Positions 1-8,521 of a DNA stretch of 64,000 nucleotides are shown here, in pieces. Each line of letters starts with the position of its first letter. The stretch's first letter is position 1. The notes beneath the pieces were generated by a model, which worked only from the letters and a program-made list of their open reading frames with translations, did no database searches and was not told the DNA's origin. The translations under genes and the position numbers were made by a program. Source of the DNA: Lysobacterales bacterium (GTDB lineage Bacteria; Pseudomonadota; Gammaproteobacteria; Xanthomonadales; Ahniellaceae); NCBI GenBank assembly GCA_016721845.1, contig JADKHK010000013.1:974501-1038500 (forward strand), written 5' to 3'.

Positions 1-649
1 CCTCTGAGGCCTTGCGCGCGCGCTCGCGCAGCAAGTGGCAGCGCAGCAGATCGGATCGCAACGCCGGCAGCACACTCGCCGCGATCGGCGCCGACAACAT
101 CGATTGTGCATAACCGCGCGGTTCGGCCTCGGCATCGATACTCAGCGATGTCGCGGCGCGACCGAGCAGCATCGCCGAACGGGCGTAGCCATAACCGAGC
201 TGCTTGTCGCCACGACGAAAATCCGGGGCAATCAGTTCGCCCTCATCGAAACGAAGCCCCTGGGCACCGAGGCGTTCGCTGAATTGAGCCGGCACCGGAC
301 CATCCTCGCGTTCGATGACGCCACCGATATTGAGCACGATCTGATAGCCGCCGTCATCGCGACTCAGCACGAGGCTGAGCTCCGCGCCGTCGAAGGCCGG
401 ATCGGCGAATGCGAAACGCTGCGGCGGGCTCTCGCAGCGCATCGGCACGGGTGCATCGCGCTGCGACGGCAGGCTGCGCAGCGGACCGGACTCGGGTGCA
501 TCCGGCGACCTCAATCCATCCCTGCATTCGCGGCCCTGGAATACCCATTGCCCGTTCGCGTCCTGACAACGGTAGACGCGGGTCTGCGTGCTGGCATCGG
601 TCACCGCCACCATCGCCACGAACGCCACGAGCATCTTCAGACTGCGCAT
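1..649 (-). CDS. DUF4124 domain protein, secreted (partial, runs off left edge)
   Basis: This frame is open from an ATG at 649 to the edge of the window, so the 3' end is missing; 216 codons are visible. The product starts with a short hydrophobic signal-like segment (residues 1-20), then VYRCQDANGQWVFQGREC at 25-42, which is the two-cysteine core of DUF4124 domains. The rest (45-216) matches nothing I recognise. DUF4124 proteins are small exported proteins of unknown function, common in Gammaproteobacteria. It is divergent from the small membrane gene at 700. The family call rests on the N-terminal core only. Confidence 0.72.
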   Translation of the reverse strand, partial: MRSLKMLVAFVAMVAVTDASTQTRVYRCQDANGQWVFQGRECRDGLRSPDAPESGPLRSLPSQRDAPVPMRCESPPQRFAFADPAFDGAELSLVLSRDDGGYQIVLNIGGVIEREDGPVPAQFSERLGAQGLRFDEGELIAPDFRRGDKQLGYGYARSAMLLGRAATSLSIDAEAEPRGYAQSMLSAPIAASVLPALRSDLLRCHLLRERARKASE

Positions 650-699
650 GGCCGGAGCATGCGATATTCCGTCGCGTCCGCCTAGTCGTGGAGTCCCGC

Positions 700-921
700 A
701 TGCCGGCTTTCATCCTCTCGTTTCTTGCACAACTGCGATTCCGCACCCTGTTCCTGGTCACGGCGACGATGTTCGTCACTGATCTGCTGATTCCCGACCT
801 GATCCCGTTCGTCGACGAACTACTGCTCGGCGCCATGACCCTGCTGTTCTCCGCATGGAAGCGCCGCCGCGAACCGATCGCGAATGCGCCGCCGCCGCTG
901 CCGCATGCGCCTGATCGATAG
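700..921 (+). CDS. Small membrane protein, DUF6116-like
   Basis: A 73-residue protein with one or two hydrophobic stretches (about 4-26 and 34-50), a PDLIPFVDE stretch between them, and a basic proline-rich tail (KRRREP...). The pattern of two short hydrophobic segments around LIPDLIPFVDELLLG resembles the DUF6116 family of small Xanthomonadales proteins; that name is from memory. The frame also extends upstream to 409 but the upstream part is low-complexity antisense to the DUF4124 gene, so the ATG at 700 is preferred. Its 3' end overlaps the tatD start by 17 bases, suggesting co-translation. Function unknown. Confidence 0.6.
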   Translation: MPAFILSFLAQLRFRTLFLVTATMFVTDLLIPDLIPFVDELLLGAMTLLFSAWKRRREPIANAPPPLPHAPDR

Positions 922-1687
922 CCATTGCCATCTCGATGCAACGGAGTTCGACGGCGACCGCGACGCGGTGATCGCCCGTGCCGCAGCGACCGGCGTGGTC
1001 GCTCAAATCATCCCGGCGGTCGCCGCATCGACGTTTGCTTCGCTGGCGGATCTATGTCGAGGCCGGCGCGATCTGTTCGCCGCCTATGGCCTGCACCCGA
1101 TGTACCTCGACCAGCATGGCGATGCCGATGTGGCCAGGGTGCGCGCCACGATCCTGCGCGAGGGTGCGGTCGCCGTGGGCGAATGCGGCCTCGATTTCTT
1201 CGTCGACGGCCTCGATCCGGAACGCCAGCGCCTGTTGTTCGATGCGCAACTGCGGCTGGCGCGCGAATTCGATTTGCCGCTGATCCTGCACGCGCGGCGT
1301 GCAGTCGACGAGGTGATCCTGCGTCTGCGCCGCATCGGTGGACTGCGCGGCGTCGTGCACAGCTTCAGCGGCAGTGCCGAACAAGCGCGACAGCTGTTCC
1401 AGCTCGGATTCCATCTCGGCATCGGCGGTCCGGTGACCTACGATCGTGCACAGCGACTGCGCGGCCTTGTTGCGACCATGCCGATCGAGCATCTGCTGCT
1501 CGAATCCGATGCACCGGACCAGCCCAACGCCAGCGCCCGCGGCGCGCGCAACGAGCCCGCGACGATCGTCGAGGTGGCCGAGGTGATTGCGCGGCTGCGC
1601 GGGGTCGACGTGGCCACGATCGCGGCGGCGACCAGCAGCAATGCGATCCGCCTTTTCCGGCTCGATCAGGCCGACGTCGCTGCCTGA
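905..1687 (+). CDS. tatD: TatD family metal-dependent hydrolase / DNase
   Basis: A 260-residue cytoplasmic TIM-barrel hydrolase, the usual length for the family. Metal-site signatures are in order: DSHCHLD near the N-terminus, GECGLDFF around residue 97, a central LHAR histidine, HSFSG and the C-terminal LESDAP. TatD-family proteins are Mg2+-dependent 3'-5' exonucleases thought to act in DNA repair or degradation. The start at 905 gives the canonical MRLIDSHCHLD; an in-frame ATG at 884 would add seven Arg/Met-rich residues. It overlaps the upstream small gene and converges on tcdA with a 22-base tail overlap. Confidence 0.93.
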   Translation: MRLIDSHCHLDATEFDGDRDAVIARAAATGVVAQIIPAVAASTFASLADLCRGRRDLFAAYGLHPMYLDQHGDADVARVRATILREGAVAVGECGLDFFVDGLDPERQRLLFDAQLRLAREFDLPLILHARRAVDEVILRLRRIGGLRGVVHSFSGSAEQARQLFQLGFHLGIGGPVTYDRAQRLRGLVATMPIEHLLLESDAPDQPNASARGARNEPATIVEVAEVIARLRGVDVATIAAATSSNAIRLFRLDQADVAA

Positions 1688-2463
1688 GGTTTTTCCGCGA
1701 GCAGCCGATCCAGCGCGCGCCCGACCATGGCCATCGCGAAACCGGCCGTCACGTGCATCGCCGCACCCAACCCGCCACCGCAGTCGAGCTTTCCGGCATC
1801 GCCCACTTCCGGACGCAGGCCGCAGACCGTGCCATCTGCTTGCGGATAGCGCACGTTTTCCAGCGAATACACCGCCTGCACGCCGAAGTACCGTTTGGGA
1901 CCGCGCGGAAAATTGAACTCGTCGCGCAGCTTCTTGCTGATCAATGCGAGCATGGCGTCATGTTCGGTCTTGGACAGGTCGCGCACGATGATCTTGGTCG
2001 AATCGATGCGCCCACCGGCCGAGCCCGAGACGATCATGGGGATCTTGCGACGACGACAGAACGCGATCATCTCGACCTTGACGCGGAAGGCATCGCAGCA
2101 GTCCAGCACCAGGTCGTAGCCGCGGCCGAGTTGTTCTGCCAACGTCGATGGCGTCACGAAAGCAGCTTCGGCCTGGATCTTCAGTTGCGGTGAAATCTTC
2201 TGCAACCGATCGCGCAGGGACTCGACCTTGAGCTTGCCGAACTCGCCCTCAAGCGCGTGCAACTGCCGGTTGGTGTTCGATACGCAGATCTCGTCGGCAT
2301 CGAACAGCGTCAACCTGCCGACGCCGCTGCGCGCCAAGGCTTCCGCAACCCAAGAGCCGACGCCGCCGACACCGATGACGGCAACATGCTGATTCTGCAA
2401 TCGTGCAACGGCGCCACGGCCGTAGAGGCGGTCGATGCCGGCAAATCGGGAGACGTGGTCCAT
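1666..2463 (-). CDS. tcdA: tRNA threonylcarbamoyladenosine dehydratase (TcdA/CsdL)
   Basis: A 265-residue E1-like (ThiF/MoeB fold) enzyme. It carries the nucleotide-binding GVGGVGSW loop near residue 31, LFDADEICVSNTNRQ, and the TcdA-specific KRYFGVQAVYS and C-terminal GGGLGAAMHVTAGFAM segments. TcdA uses ATP to cyclise t6A37 in tRNAs to the hydantoin form ct6A. Length and motif order match E. coli TcdA. Its 3' end overlaps the end of tatD on the other strand; there is no partner csd gene nearby. Confidence 0.94.
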   Translation of the reverse strand: MDHVSRFAGIDRLYGRGAVARLQNQHVAVIGVGGVGSWVAEALARSGVGRLTLFDADEICVSNTNRQLHALEGEFGKLKVESLRDRLQKISPQLKIQAEAAFVTPSTLAEQLGRGYDLVLDCCDAFRVKVEMIAFCRRRKIPMIVSGSAGGRIDSTKIIVRDLSKTEHDAMLALISKKLRDEFNFPRGPKRYFGVQAVYSLENVRYPQADGTVCGLRPEVGDAGKLDCGGGLGAAMHVTAGFAMAMVGRALDRLLAEKPQAATSA

Positions 2464-2605
2464 GGAGTCGGGGCGGTTTCGGGGCGCGCAGCATAGCGGC
2501 AGCGGGTTCCGGCACGATGCGCTGGCCCAGTGACGACGGCGACGCTAGGCTTGGAGCACGAATGCGTCTGCTCAGCGCGACCGCAGACCCGCCAAGGATG
2601 CCCCG

Positions 2606-5116
2606 ATGAAACTGTTCTCGATGTTCTCCCGCCCGGCCTGGGAAAGTGCCGATGCCGACAAGCGCGCGCGCGCCGTCGCGACCGTGGTTGATGGCGTTCT
2701 GATCGAACGCCTGCCCGACATCGCCCGTCATGATGCCGATGCCAAGGTCCGCCTCGCGGCTGTCAAGCGGATCGACGACCTGTCCCTACTGGGTGACCGG
2801 GCCCGTCTCGACCTGTCGCCCGACGTGCGTGATGCCGCCGGTGCGCGCCTGCGTCACCTGCTGCTCGATCCGAAAGTCACGCTGGAATCGCGAATTCGAA
2901 TTGTGCGGGTGACGGAAAACAACACGCTGCTGGAGCTGATCGCAACGGAGGCGACCGAAGCCGATCTGCGCTCGTGCGCACTGGAACGCATTCGCCGCGT
3001 GCCCTTCTTGGCCGACCGGTGTGTCAAGGATCCGGATGCGCGGCTGCGTCTGAGCTTGCTGGATCGCATCGACGACGCGGCGCAACTCGAACGCATCGCC
3101 GAACGGGCCCGCAAGACCGACAAGCAATTGTCTCGACTCGCCCGCGAACGACTGCAGGCGGCCCTGCTGGCAGCCGGAGACACGGCCGCGATCGAGGCTC
3201 GGGCGAGCGACATCTGCGTGCAACTGGATGCACTGCTGCGTACCCGTGGCCTGGATGCAGCCGAGCGATTGGCGCAGATCGAATCCGACTGGGCGCGGTT
3301 GTCGATCCCGCCCGAAGCGGCGATCGCGCGGCGCTATCGTGGTCTGGTCGACACCTTGCAGCACATGCTGAACCCGCCGCCGAAGCCCGAACTGCCGCCG
3401 GCGCCGGTCATTCCGGCACCCGTGATCGATGAGGCCGAAGCCACCCCCGCGACCCTCGTGACCGCAGTGCCCGATCCCGCCATCGCCACCGCGAAAGCCG
3501 CTGCGGCGGCGGCGCATGAGGCCGAGCAGGCCCAGCGCCGCCAGTGGCGCGAACGCACGCATGCGGCGATCCAGCACTACGCCGCCGCATTGGACGCCGG
3601 CAAGTTCGCCGATGCGCGCGCCGCACGCGCGGTTCTGCAGCAGATCGAGACCGAGTGGCCGAAGTCGCATTGGGACGAGGCTCGGCGCTATGCCGACCTC
3701 GATGCCCAGTACGCCAAGCTCGAACACTGGCAGCAGTGGTCGTCCCGCGACCAGAAGAAGCGCCTGTGCGAGGCCGCCGAAGCCTTGATCGGCAGCGGGC
3801 TGCATCCGGATGCGTTGATCACGCGGGTCCGCGAACTGCAGGGCGAATGGGACCGTCTGCTGACTAGTGACGGCGCAACCGATGCCAACGATGGTTTGAC
3901 GCGCCGCTTCCGTGCGCTGATCCATCAATCGGTGGCACCGGCTCGCCCGTATCTCGAGAAGCGCAAGGAATTGCGCAGCGAGAAGGGCCGTGCCGTCGCC
4001 GAATTCCTCGATGCTGCCGAAGCGGCCTTGGCCGATACCGAATTGCCGCTGCAACAATTGTTGGAATGGCGCAGCAAGTTCAACGAGGCCGGCGCGCAGA
4101 TCGCCGATTTGGTCGGCAGTGATCGGCGTGACGCCGGGCTGCGTCGCAAGCGTCTCGCCGATGCAGTGCATGCGCGTATCGAGGCTTTCAACAGCGGTGC
4201 TGCCGAGGCCAAACAGAAGCTCATCGCGCAAGTGCGCCGCCAACTCGCGAATGCCGATGCCCGCGAACAGGTGAATATTGCCAAGTCGGTGATGCCGCAG
4301 TGGAAGTCGCTGCCACGCGGACAGCGCAAGACCGAAGACGCGCTATGGAACGAATTGCGCGCCCTGATCGACCCGGTGTTCGAACGCGAGCGCGACGAAG
4401 GCCAGCGCGTACGCGACGAGCGCAATGCACAGCAGCAAGCGGTGGTGCAGGTATTGGCAGAGCTCGACGCGCTCGCTGAAGCTGAACTCGTTGCAGATGC
4501 GCTGCGCCATCAGGCCAACGACTTGCGCCAGCGCTTTCAGGGCATCGAAGGCCGCAGTCGCGACGATGATCTTTCGTTCGATCGCGCGATGGCGAAGATT
4601 GAACGTCGCATCGCTGCGTTGCGTGCGGATCACGTGCGCGCACAACGTCTGCGACTGCGCGAGCAATCGGCACAACTGGCCGTGATCGAGCAACGCATCG
4701 TCGCCGAGTCCGATCTTGCCGATACGGAAACGGCGCTTTCGGCGTTGCGCGAGCAGGGCTTGGGCGCTGAACTCACGGCACGCTTCGATGCCGCTCGTTC
4801 CGCCTGCAGCAATGCAGATCGCCGCGCGGCATTGCGTGATGCGCTCGCCGATCAGGCCGCCATCGCCGACCTCGCGATCCGTGCCGAATTTGCAGCGGGC
4901 CTGCCGTCTCCGGACGCTTGGCGCGAACATCGCCGAGCCCACCAGATGGCGCGCCTGGCCGACAAGCTCGGCGGCGGTGCGGCCTTCAAGGCGGGCGATG
5001 AAAGCACCTCCCTTTGGCGCGAATGGCTGGCGCTTGCCGGCAGTGGCAGCCCCGACCGTGCCGACTTCGACGCGCGGATCGATGCCGCACTGACACAGTT
5101 GTTCGGCTCGAATTGA
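2606..5116 (+). CDS. DUF349 domain-containing protein
   Basis: An 836-residue, strongly charged, Arg/Ala/Glu-rich, mostly alpha-helical protein without signal peptide or membrane segment. The first 200 residues have HEAT-like short repeats (for example DIARHDADAKVRLAAVKRI), followed by a proline/alanine linker (about 253-290). The rest consists of repeated helical bundles of the DUF349 type, with regularly spaced Trp and basic residues. DUF349 proteins are widespread in Xanthomonadales; the function is not established. It stands alone, with clear start context, between tcdA and the protease gene. Confidence 0.85.
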   Translation: MKLFSMFSRPAWESADADKRARAVATVVDGVLIERLPDIARHDADAKVRLAAVKRIDDLSLLGDRARLDLSPDVRDAAGARLRHLLLDPKVTLESRIRIVRVTENNTLLELIATEATEADLRSCALERIRRVPFLADRCVKDPDARLRLSLLDRIDDAAQLERIAERARKTDKQLSRLARERLQAALLAAGDTAAIEARASDICVQLDALLRTRGLDAAERLAQIESDWARLSIPPEAAIARRYRGLVDTLQHMLNPPPKPELPPAPVIPAPVIDEAEATPATLVTAVPDPAIATAKAAAAAAHEAEQAQRRQWRERTHAAIQHYAAALDAGKFADARAARAVLQQIETEWPKSHWDEARRYADLDAQYAKLEHWQQWSSRDQKKRLCEAAEALIGSGLHPDALITRVRELQGEWDRLLTSDGATDANDGLTRRFRALIHQSVAPARPYLEKRKELRSEKGRAVAEFLDAAEAALADTELPLQQLLEWRSKFNEAGAQIADLVGSDRRDAGLRRKRLADAVHARIEAFNSGAAEAKQKLIAQVRRQLANADAREQVNIAKSVMPQWKSLPRGQRKTEDALWNELRALIDPVFERERDEGQRVRDERNAQQQAVVQVLAELDALAEAELVADALRHQANDLRQRFQGIEGRSRDDDLSFDRAMAKIERRIAALRADHVRAQRLRLREQSAQLAVIEQRIVAESDLADTETALSALREQGLGAELTARFDAARSACSNADRRAALRDALADQAAIADLAIRAEFAAGLPSPDAWREHRRAHQMARLADKLGGGAAFKAGDESTSLWREWLALAGSGSPDRADFDARIDAALTQLFGSN

Positions 5117-5246
5117 GTGATCGGCGATGCGCATCCGTACTGCGGCGGCGCAGCATCGAAAACACTTGTCAGGATGTGATCTCGCACCGTAGTTTCGGCT
5201 GGCACCGAGTGAGTCGGTGATCCAACACCAAACAGGGGATTCGAGA

Positions 5247-6314
5247 ATGAAGCATCTGAGTGCGATTGCGCTGGGTACGAGCTTGCTTGCCGCTGCCGTC
5301 GGTCAGGCAGTGGCCGCGAATGGTCCTTCGTCGCTGCGCGTGGACATGGCGCCGGTCATGGACAAGGCCGCGGGCGACTACTTGGGTTCGGTCCGTTTCA
5401 CGATGAGCAATCCGACCGACAAGGCGGTACGCATCCTGAAGTGGCAGACCCCGTTCTTCGGCGTCGACGCCAACCTGTTCTCGATCAACGTCGGCGGCGA
5501 AAAGGTCGCCTATACCGGCCGCATGATCAAGCGCGGCGAACCCGCCGCTCGCGACTACATGACCCTGCGCCCGGGTGAATCGCGCTCGGTTGAACTCGAT
5601 CTGTCCGCTTTCTACGACTTCGCGAAGACCGGCCAGTACGAAGTCCGCTACGACGAATTCCTGTTCGACAACGTCGGCCAGGCGAAGCGCGTGAACACCA
5701 CGCCGACCGTCATGTGGGTCGACGGCAACGATCAGTTCCTGGCCCAGGACGCCGGCATGGATCCGTATGCCGGCCTCGGCGTGAAAGCGATCGGCGTGAC
5801 CCCGAGCTTCACCAAGTGCACGACTACCCAGCAATCGCAGATCGTCACGGCGCTCAACGCCGCGGACAGCTATGCGGGCAATGCCAAGTCCTATTTTGGC
5901 TCGCATTCGGCGACCAATATCTCGGCGCGCTACACCACGTGGTTCGGCGCGGTGAATGCAACCCGCTACACCACCGGCAAGAACCACTTCGACGCCATCC
6001 AGGCTGCGTTCGCGACCAAGCCGATCACCGTCGACTGTGGCTGCAAGAAGACCTATTACGCCTATGTTTATCCGACCCAGCCCTACAAGATCTATGTCTG
6101 CAAGGCGTTCTGGTCGGCTCCGGTCACCGGCACCGATTCACGCGCAGGGACGCTGATCCATGAAATGAGCCACTTCAACGTCGTCGCCGGCACGGACGAT
6201 CACGTCTATGGCCAGTCGGGCGCCAAGAGTCTTGCGATCAGCAATCCGGACAATGCGCTCGACAACGCCGACAACCACGAGTACTTCTCGGAAAATACGC
6301 CCGCACAAAATTGA
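5247..6314 (+). CDS. Secreted M35-type (aspzincin) zinc metalloprotease
   Basis: A 355-residue preproprotein. Residues 1-22 are a signal peptide (MKHLSAIALG...AVAA). A beta-rich region of about 160 residues follows (prodomain or N-terminal module), then the peptidase domain. H305-E-M-S-H309 is the HExxH zinc site and G315-T-x-D318-x-x-Y-G322 the aspzincin signature giving the third ligand. The tail ALDNADNHEYFSEN is typical of deuterolysin / peptidyl-Lys metalloendopeptidase relatives. Cys-rich TVDCGCKK and YVCKAF point to disulfides and export. The start at 5247 is preferred to one ten codons upstream because it begins the signal peptide. A strong terminator follows. Expected to be a secreted endopeptidase; substrate preference cannot be read from sequence. 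Confidence 0.9.
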   Translation: MKHLSAIALGTSLLAAAVGQAVAANGPSSLRVDMAPVMDKAAGDYLGSVRFTMSNPTDKAVRILKWQTPFFGVDANLFSINVGGEKVAYTGRMIKRGEPAARDYMTLRPGESRSVELDLSAFYDFAKTGQYEVRYDEFLFDNVGQAKRVNTTPTVMWVDGNDQFLAQDAGMDPYAGLGVKAIGVTPSFTKCTTTQQSQIVTALNAADSYAGNAKSYFGSHSATNISARYTTWFGAVNATRYTTGKNHFDAIQAAFATKPITVDCGCKKTYYAYVYPTQPYKIYVCKAFWSAPVTGTDSRAGTLIHEMSHFNVVAGTDDHVYGQSGAKSLAISNPDNALDNADNHEYFSENTPAQN

Positions 6315-6339
6315 TGTATGTGCGCGTCGAAGCAATGAA

Positions 6340-6373
6340 CAAGAAGCCCGGCACTGGCCGGGCTTCTTGTTTT
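6340..6373 (+). terminator. Rho-independent terminator of the M35 protease gene
   Basis: A perfect 13-bp stem (6340-6352 with 6357-6369) closes a 4-base ACTG loop and is followed on the + strand by TTTT (6370-6373). It begins 26 bases after the protease stop codon. Confidence 0.88.
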
Positions 6374-6390
6374 CGTCCTTTTGACAGACG

Positions 6391-6420
6391 AAAAAAAACA
6401 CCGGGATTGCTCCCGGTGTT
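6391..6420 (-). terminator. Rho-independent terminator of the cold-shock gene
   Basis: A 10-bp stem (6397-6406 with 6411-6420) with a TTGC loop. Read on the minus strand it is followed by eight T residues (the A-run at 6391-6398). It lies 28 bases downstream of the csp stop codon, so this convergent gap holds two separate terminators back to back. Confidence 0.88.
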
Positions 6421-6447
6421 TCTTGATTCAACCCGTTGGGGCTGGGA

Positions 6448-6660
6448 TCAGACCGGCGTGACCTGATCGGCCTGCAGGCCCTTCTGGCCCTGCACGACCT
6501 TGAAGGTGACCTTCTGGCCTTCCTGCAGGGTCTTGAAACCCGTGCCCTGGATGGCGCGAAAATGAACGAACACGTCCGGGCCGCTGTCGCGGGCGATGAA
6601 GCCGAAGCCCTTGGCTTCGTTGAACCACTTGACGGTACCAACCTGACGATCTGCTGACAT
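6448..6660 (-). CDS. Cold-shock protein, CspA family
   Basis: A 70-residue single cold-shock domain. RNP1 is KGFGFI and RNP2 is DVFVHF, both intact, preceded by the typical GTVKWFNEAKGFGFI start. These proteins bind single-stranded RNA/DNA and act as RNA chaperones. The ATG at 6660 follows a GGAG ribosome-binding site; an in-frame ATG six codons upstream is less likely. No long upstream partner, a strong dedicated terminator, and a long A/T-richer 5' region, as usual for csp genes. Which paralogue (cold-induced or constitutive) cannot be decided. Confidence 0.95.
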   Translation of the reverse strand: MSADRQVGTVKWFNEAKGFGFIARDSGPDVFVHFRAIQGTGFKTLQEGQKVTFKVVQGQKGLQADQVTPV

Positions 6661-6977
6661 TGCGAAAACTCCAATCAATTATTTAGACCAGGCGATCAAA
6701 AGGATCACCGACTTGCTGGAAATGCCCAAAACCGAGGGCGATTCGTCATGCAGATCATCGATCAGACTAGGCGAAGCGGCCGCTGGGGATGCTTTTTCAA
6801 GACACCCGAACAAACACAGCACGGGCACCCTAACAGAAATATTCGGGTTTGTGGCGGCATGGCCCAAAATCCCTGGAGATGGTTCATTCGCGCGCCGCAT
6901 CGGCCACCGCGCCCGGCCCCCTTTTCAGATTCGACGATACGGCGCACCATCGGCCTCCCGACCGAGCGGAGGTTTCC
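6661..6977. promoter_or_regulatory. Divergent intergenic region, probable long csp leader
   Basis: About 317 bases between csp (minus) and the TerB-like gene (plus) with no convincing gene. The part near csp (6661-6850) is visibly richer in A/T than the surrounding coding DNA, with runs such as a T5/A5 tract near 6790 and AGAAATATT near 6835. CspA-family mRNAs usually have long structured 5' leaders, so most of this is probably csp promoter plus leader. I cannot place a -10/-35 pair with confidence. A GGAGG site at 6968-6972 serves the TerB-like gene. Confidence 0.35.
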
Positions 6978-7448
6978 ATGGCAAGCGGCTTGTTGAAGGA
7001 CTTGAAACTGGCGATGCGCGAGATCTTTTCGAGCGGCAAGATCGACGAGAACCAGCAGGTGTCGTTGCAGGTGGTGTTCGGCCTGCTCGGCTATCTGGCG
7101 CGCGCCGACAGCATCGTGACCGACGACGAAGCGGCCTTCCTGAACAACCTGATGGATGACATGGACCTGTCGTTGTCGGCGCGCAAGATCGCGGTCGACG
7201 CGATGAATCGCGGCAAGGCGCGACAAATCGATATCGCCGTGGAACTGGAGCGTTTCCTGTCGGTGCATCCGGCCGGTTCGCCCGAGGTCGGGCGACTGTA
7301 CGAAACGCTGCTGAATCTTGCCGGATCGGATGGCCGCGTGCGTCCGCGCGAAAAAGAGTTCCTGGAGCAAGTCACCGCGGGCCTGGGCTTCACGCCGGAC
7401 ATCCTCGATTCGCGCCTCGACGCGATGGCACGTCGCCCCGTTGCATGA
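6978..7448 (+). CDS. TerB-like / DjlA N-terminal-like protein
   Basis: A 156-residue all-helical protein with the pattern of the TerB / DjlA-N superfamily: FGLLGYLARADSIVTDDEAAFL followed by a second half LLNLAGSDGRVRPREKEFLEQV, each with the conserved acidic D-G/S-x-V-x-x-x-E unit. The ATG at 6978 follows a clear GGAGG at 6968-6972. The 3' end overlaps the Rieske oxygenase start by 4 bases (ATGA), indicating translational coupling. TerB-fold proteins are linked to tellurite resistance and membrane-associated stress roles, but no ter genes are present here, so the role is open. Confidence 0.75.
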   Translation: MASGLLKDLKLAMREIFSSGKIDENQQVSLQVVFGLLGYLARADSIVTDDEAAFLNNLMDDMDLSLSARKIAVDAMNRGKARQIDIAVELERFLSVHPAGSPEVGRLYETLLNLAGSDGRVRPREKEFLEQVTAGLGFTPDILDSRLDAMARRPVA

Positions 7449-8521
7449 CCGGCGGACGTCCCGACCTGGCTTTGCAGCAACTGGCGGCCAGTACGGCGCT
7501 GGCCGCGCGCTTCTACAGTGATACGTCGGTCATCGCGGTGGAACGCGACCACATCTTTGCGCGCAGCTGGCAGCTGATCGCCGGCGACTCGCAATTGTCG
7601 GGTGCAGGTGATCATGTCATCGCCGAGATCGCCGACGTGCCGGTCTTGATCGTTCGCGGCAACGACGGCGAACTGCGCGGCTTCATCAATATCTGCAAGC
7701 ACCGTGCAGGCCCGATCGCCACCTGCGACGGCCGCGCCGCGAAGGTGCTGCGTTGTCGTTACCACGGCTGGACCTACGGCCTCGACGGCGTCCTCAAGGC
7801 GGCCACCGAAATGCAGGACGCCGCCGACTTCGAGGTTGGCACGATCCGCCTCACCCCGATTGCCGTGGCGACCTGGCGCGGACTGGTCTTCGCCGCCCTC
7901 GATCCGGTCATGTCCCTCGCGGAACTGCTGGCCGGGACCGAACGACATCTCGGTGACCGCGATTTCTCGCACTACCAGTTCGAACGCAAGGTGTCGTACC
8001 CGGTGCCCTGCAACTGGAAGGTGTATGCCGACAATTACCTCGAGGGCTACCACGTCCCGCACGTGCATCCGGAGTTGAACAAGCTGCTGGACTACCGCAG
8101 CTACATCACGGAAACCGACCGCTGGCATTCACTGCAATACAGTCCGATGGAAGGTGCCGGCAACTTCTATGGCGACGGCATCGCGTTGTATTTCTATCTC
8201 TGGCCGAATCTGATGCTGAACATCCTGCCGGATCGCCTGCAGACCAATCGCATCATTCCGGTCGCCATCGATCAATGCCGGGTCGACTTCGATTTCTTCT
8301 ACCCGCCCGGTGCGACGCCGGAAGCGATCGCCTTGCGCGAGCGGGACCAGCGCTTCAGCGACGAGGTCCAGGCCGAAGACGCCGACATCTGCGAGCGCGT
8401 GCAGCGGGCGTTGACCTGCGGCCGCTATCAGCCCGGCCGACTCAATCCCAAACGCGAGAATGCCGTCTTCCATTTCCAGGAACAGTTGCGCCACGCCTAT
8501 CGCGACGCGGGCCTGTCCTGA
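7445..8521 (+). CDS. Rieske non-heme iron oxygenase, alpha subunit family
   Basis: A 358-residue aromatic-ring-hydroxylating-dioxygenase-type protein. The Rieske [2Fe-2S] ligands are C84-x-H86 and C104-x-x-H107. The catalytic domain has NYLEGYHVPHVHPEL, giving the two iron-binding histidines. Its size and YADNYLEGYHVPHVH motif resemble the choline/betaine/carnitine-type or small-aromatic Rieske oxygenases, but the substrate cannot be assigned. No ferredoxin or reductase subunit is encoded beside it, although a ferredoxin-NADP reductase (fpr) lies 14 kb away. Coupled upstream to the TerB-like gene and downstream to an APC permease (stop/start overlap TGATG), so the permease may import the substrate. 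Confidence 0.88.
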   Translation: MTGGRPDLALQQLAASTALAARFYSDTSVIAVERDHIFARSWQLIAGDSQLSGAGDHVIAEIADVPVLIVRGNDGELRGFINICKHRAGPIATCDGRAAKVLRCRYHGWTYGLDGVLKAATEMQDAADFEVGTIRLTPIAVATWRGLVFAALDPVMSLAELLAGTERHLGDRDFSHYQFERKVSYPVPCNWKVYADNYLEGYHVPHVHPELNKLLDYRSYITETDRWHSLQYSPMEGAGNFYGDGIALYFYLWPNLMLNILPDRLQTNRIIPVAIDQCRVDFDFFYPPGATPEAIALRERDQRFSDEVQAEDADICERVQRALTCGRYQPGRLNPKRENAVFHFQEQLRHAYRDAGLS

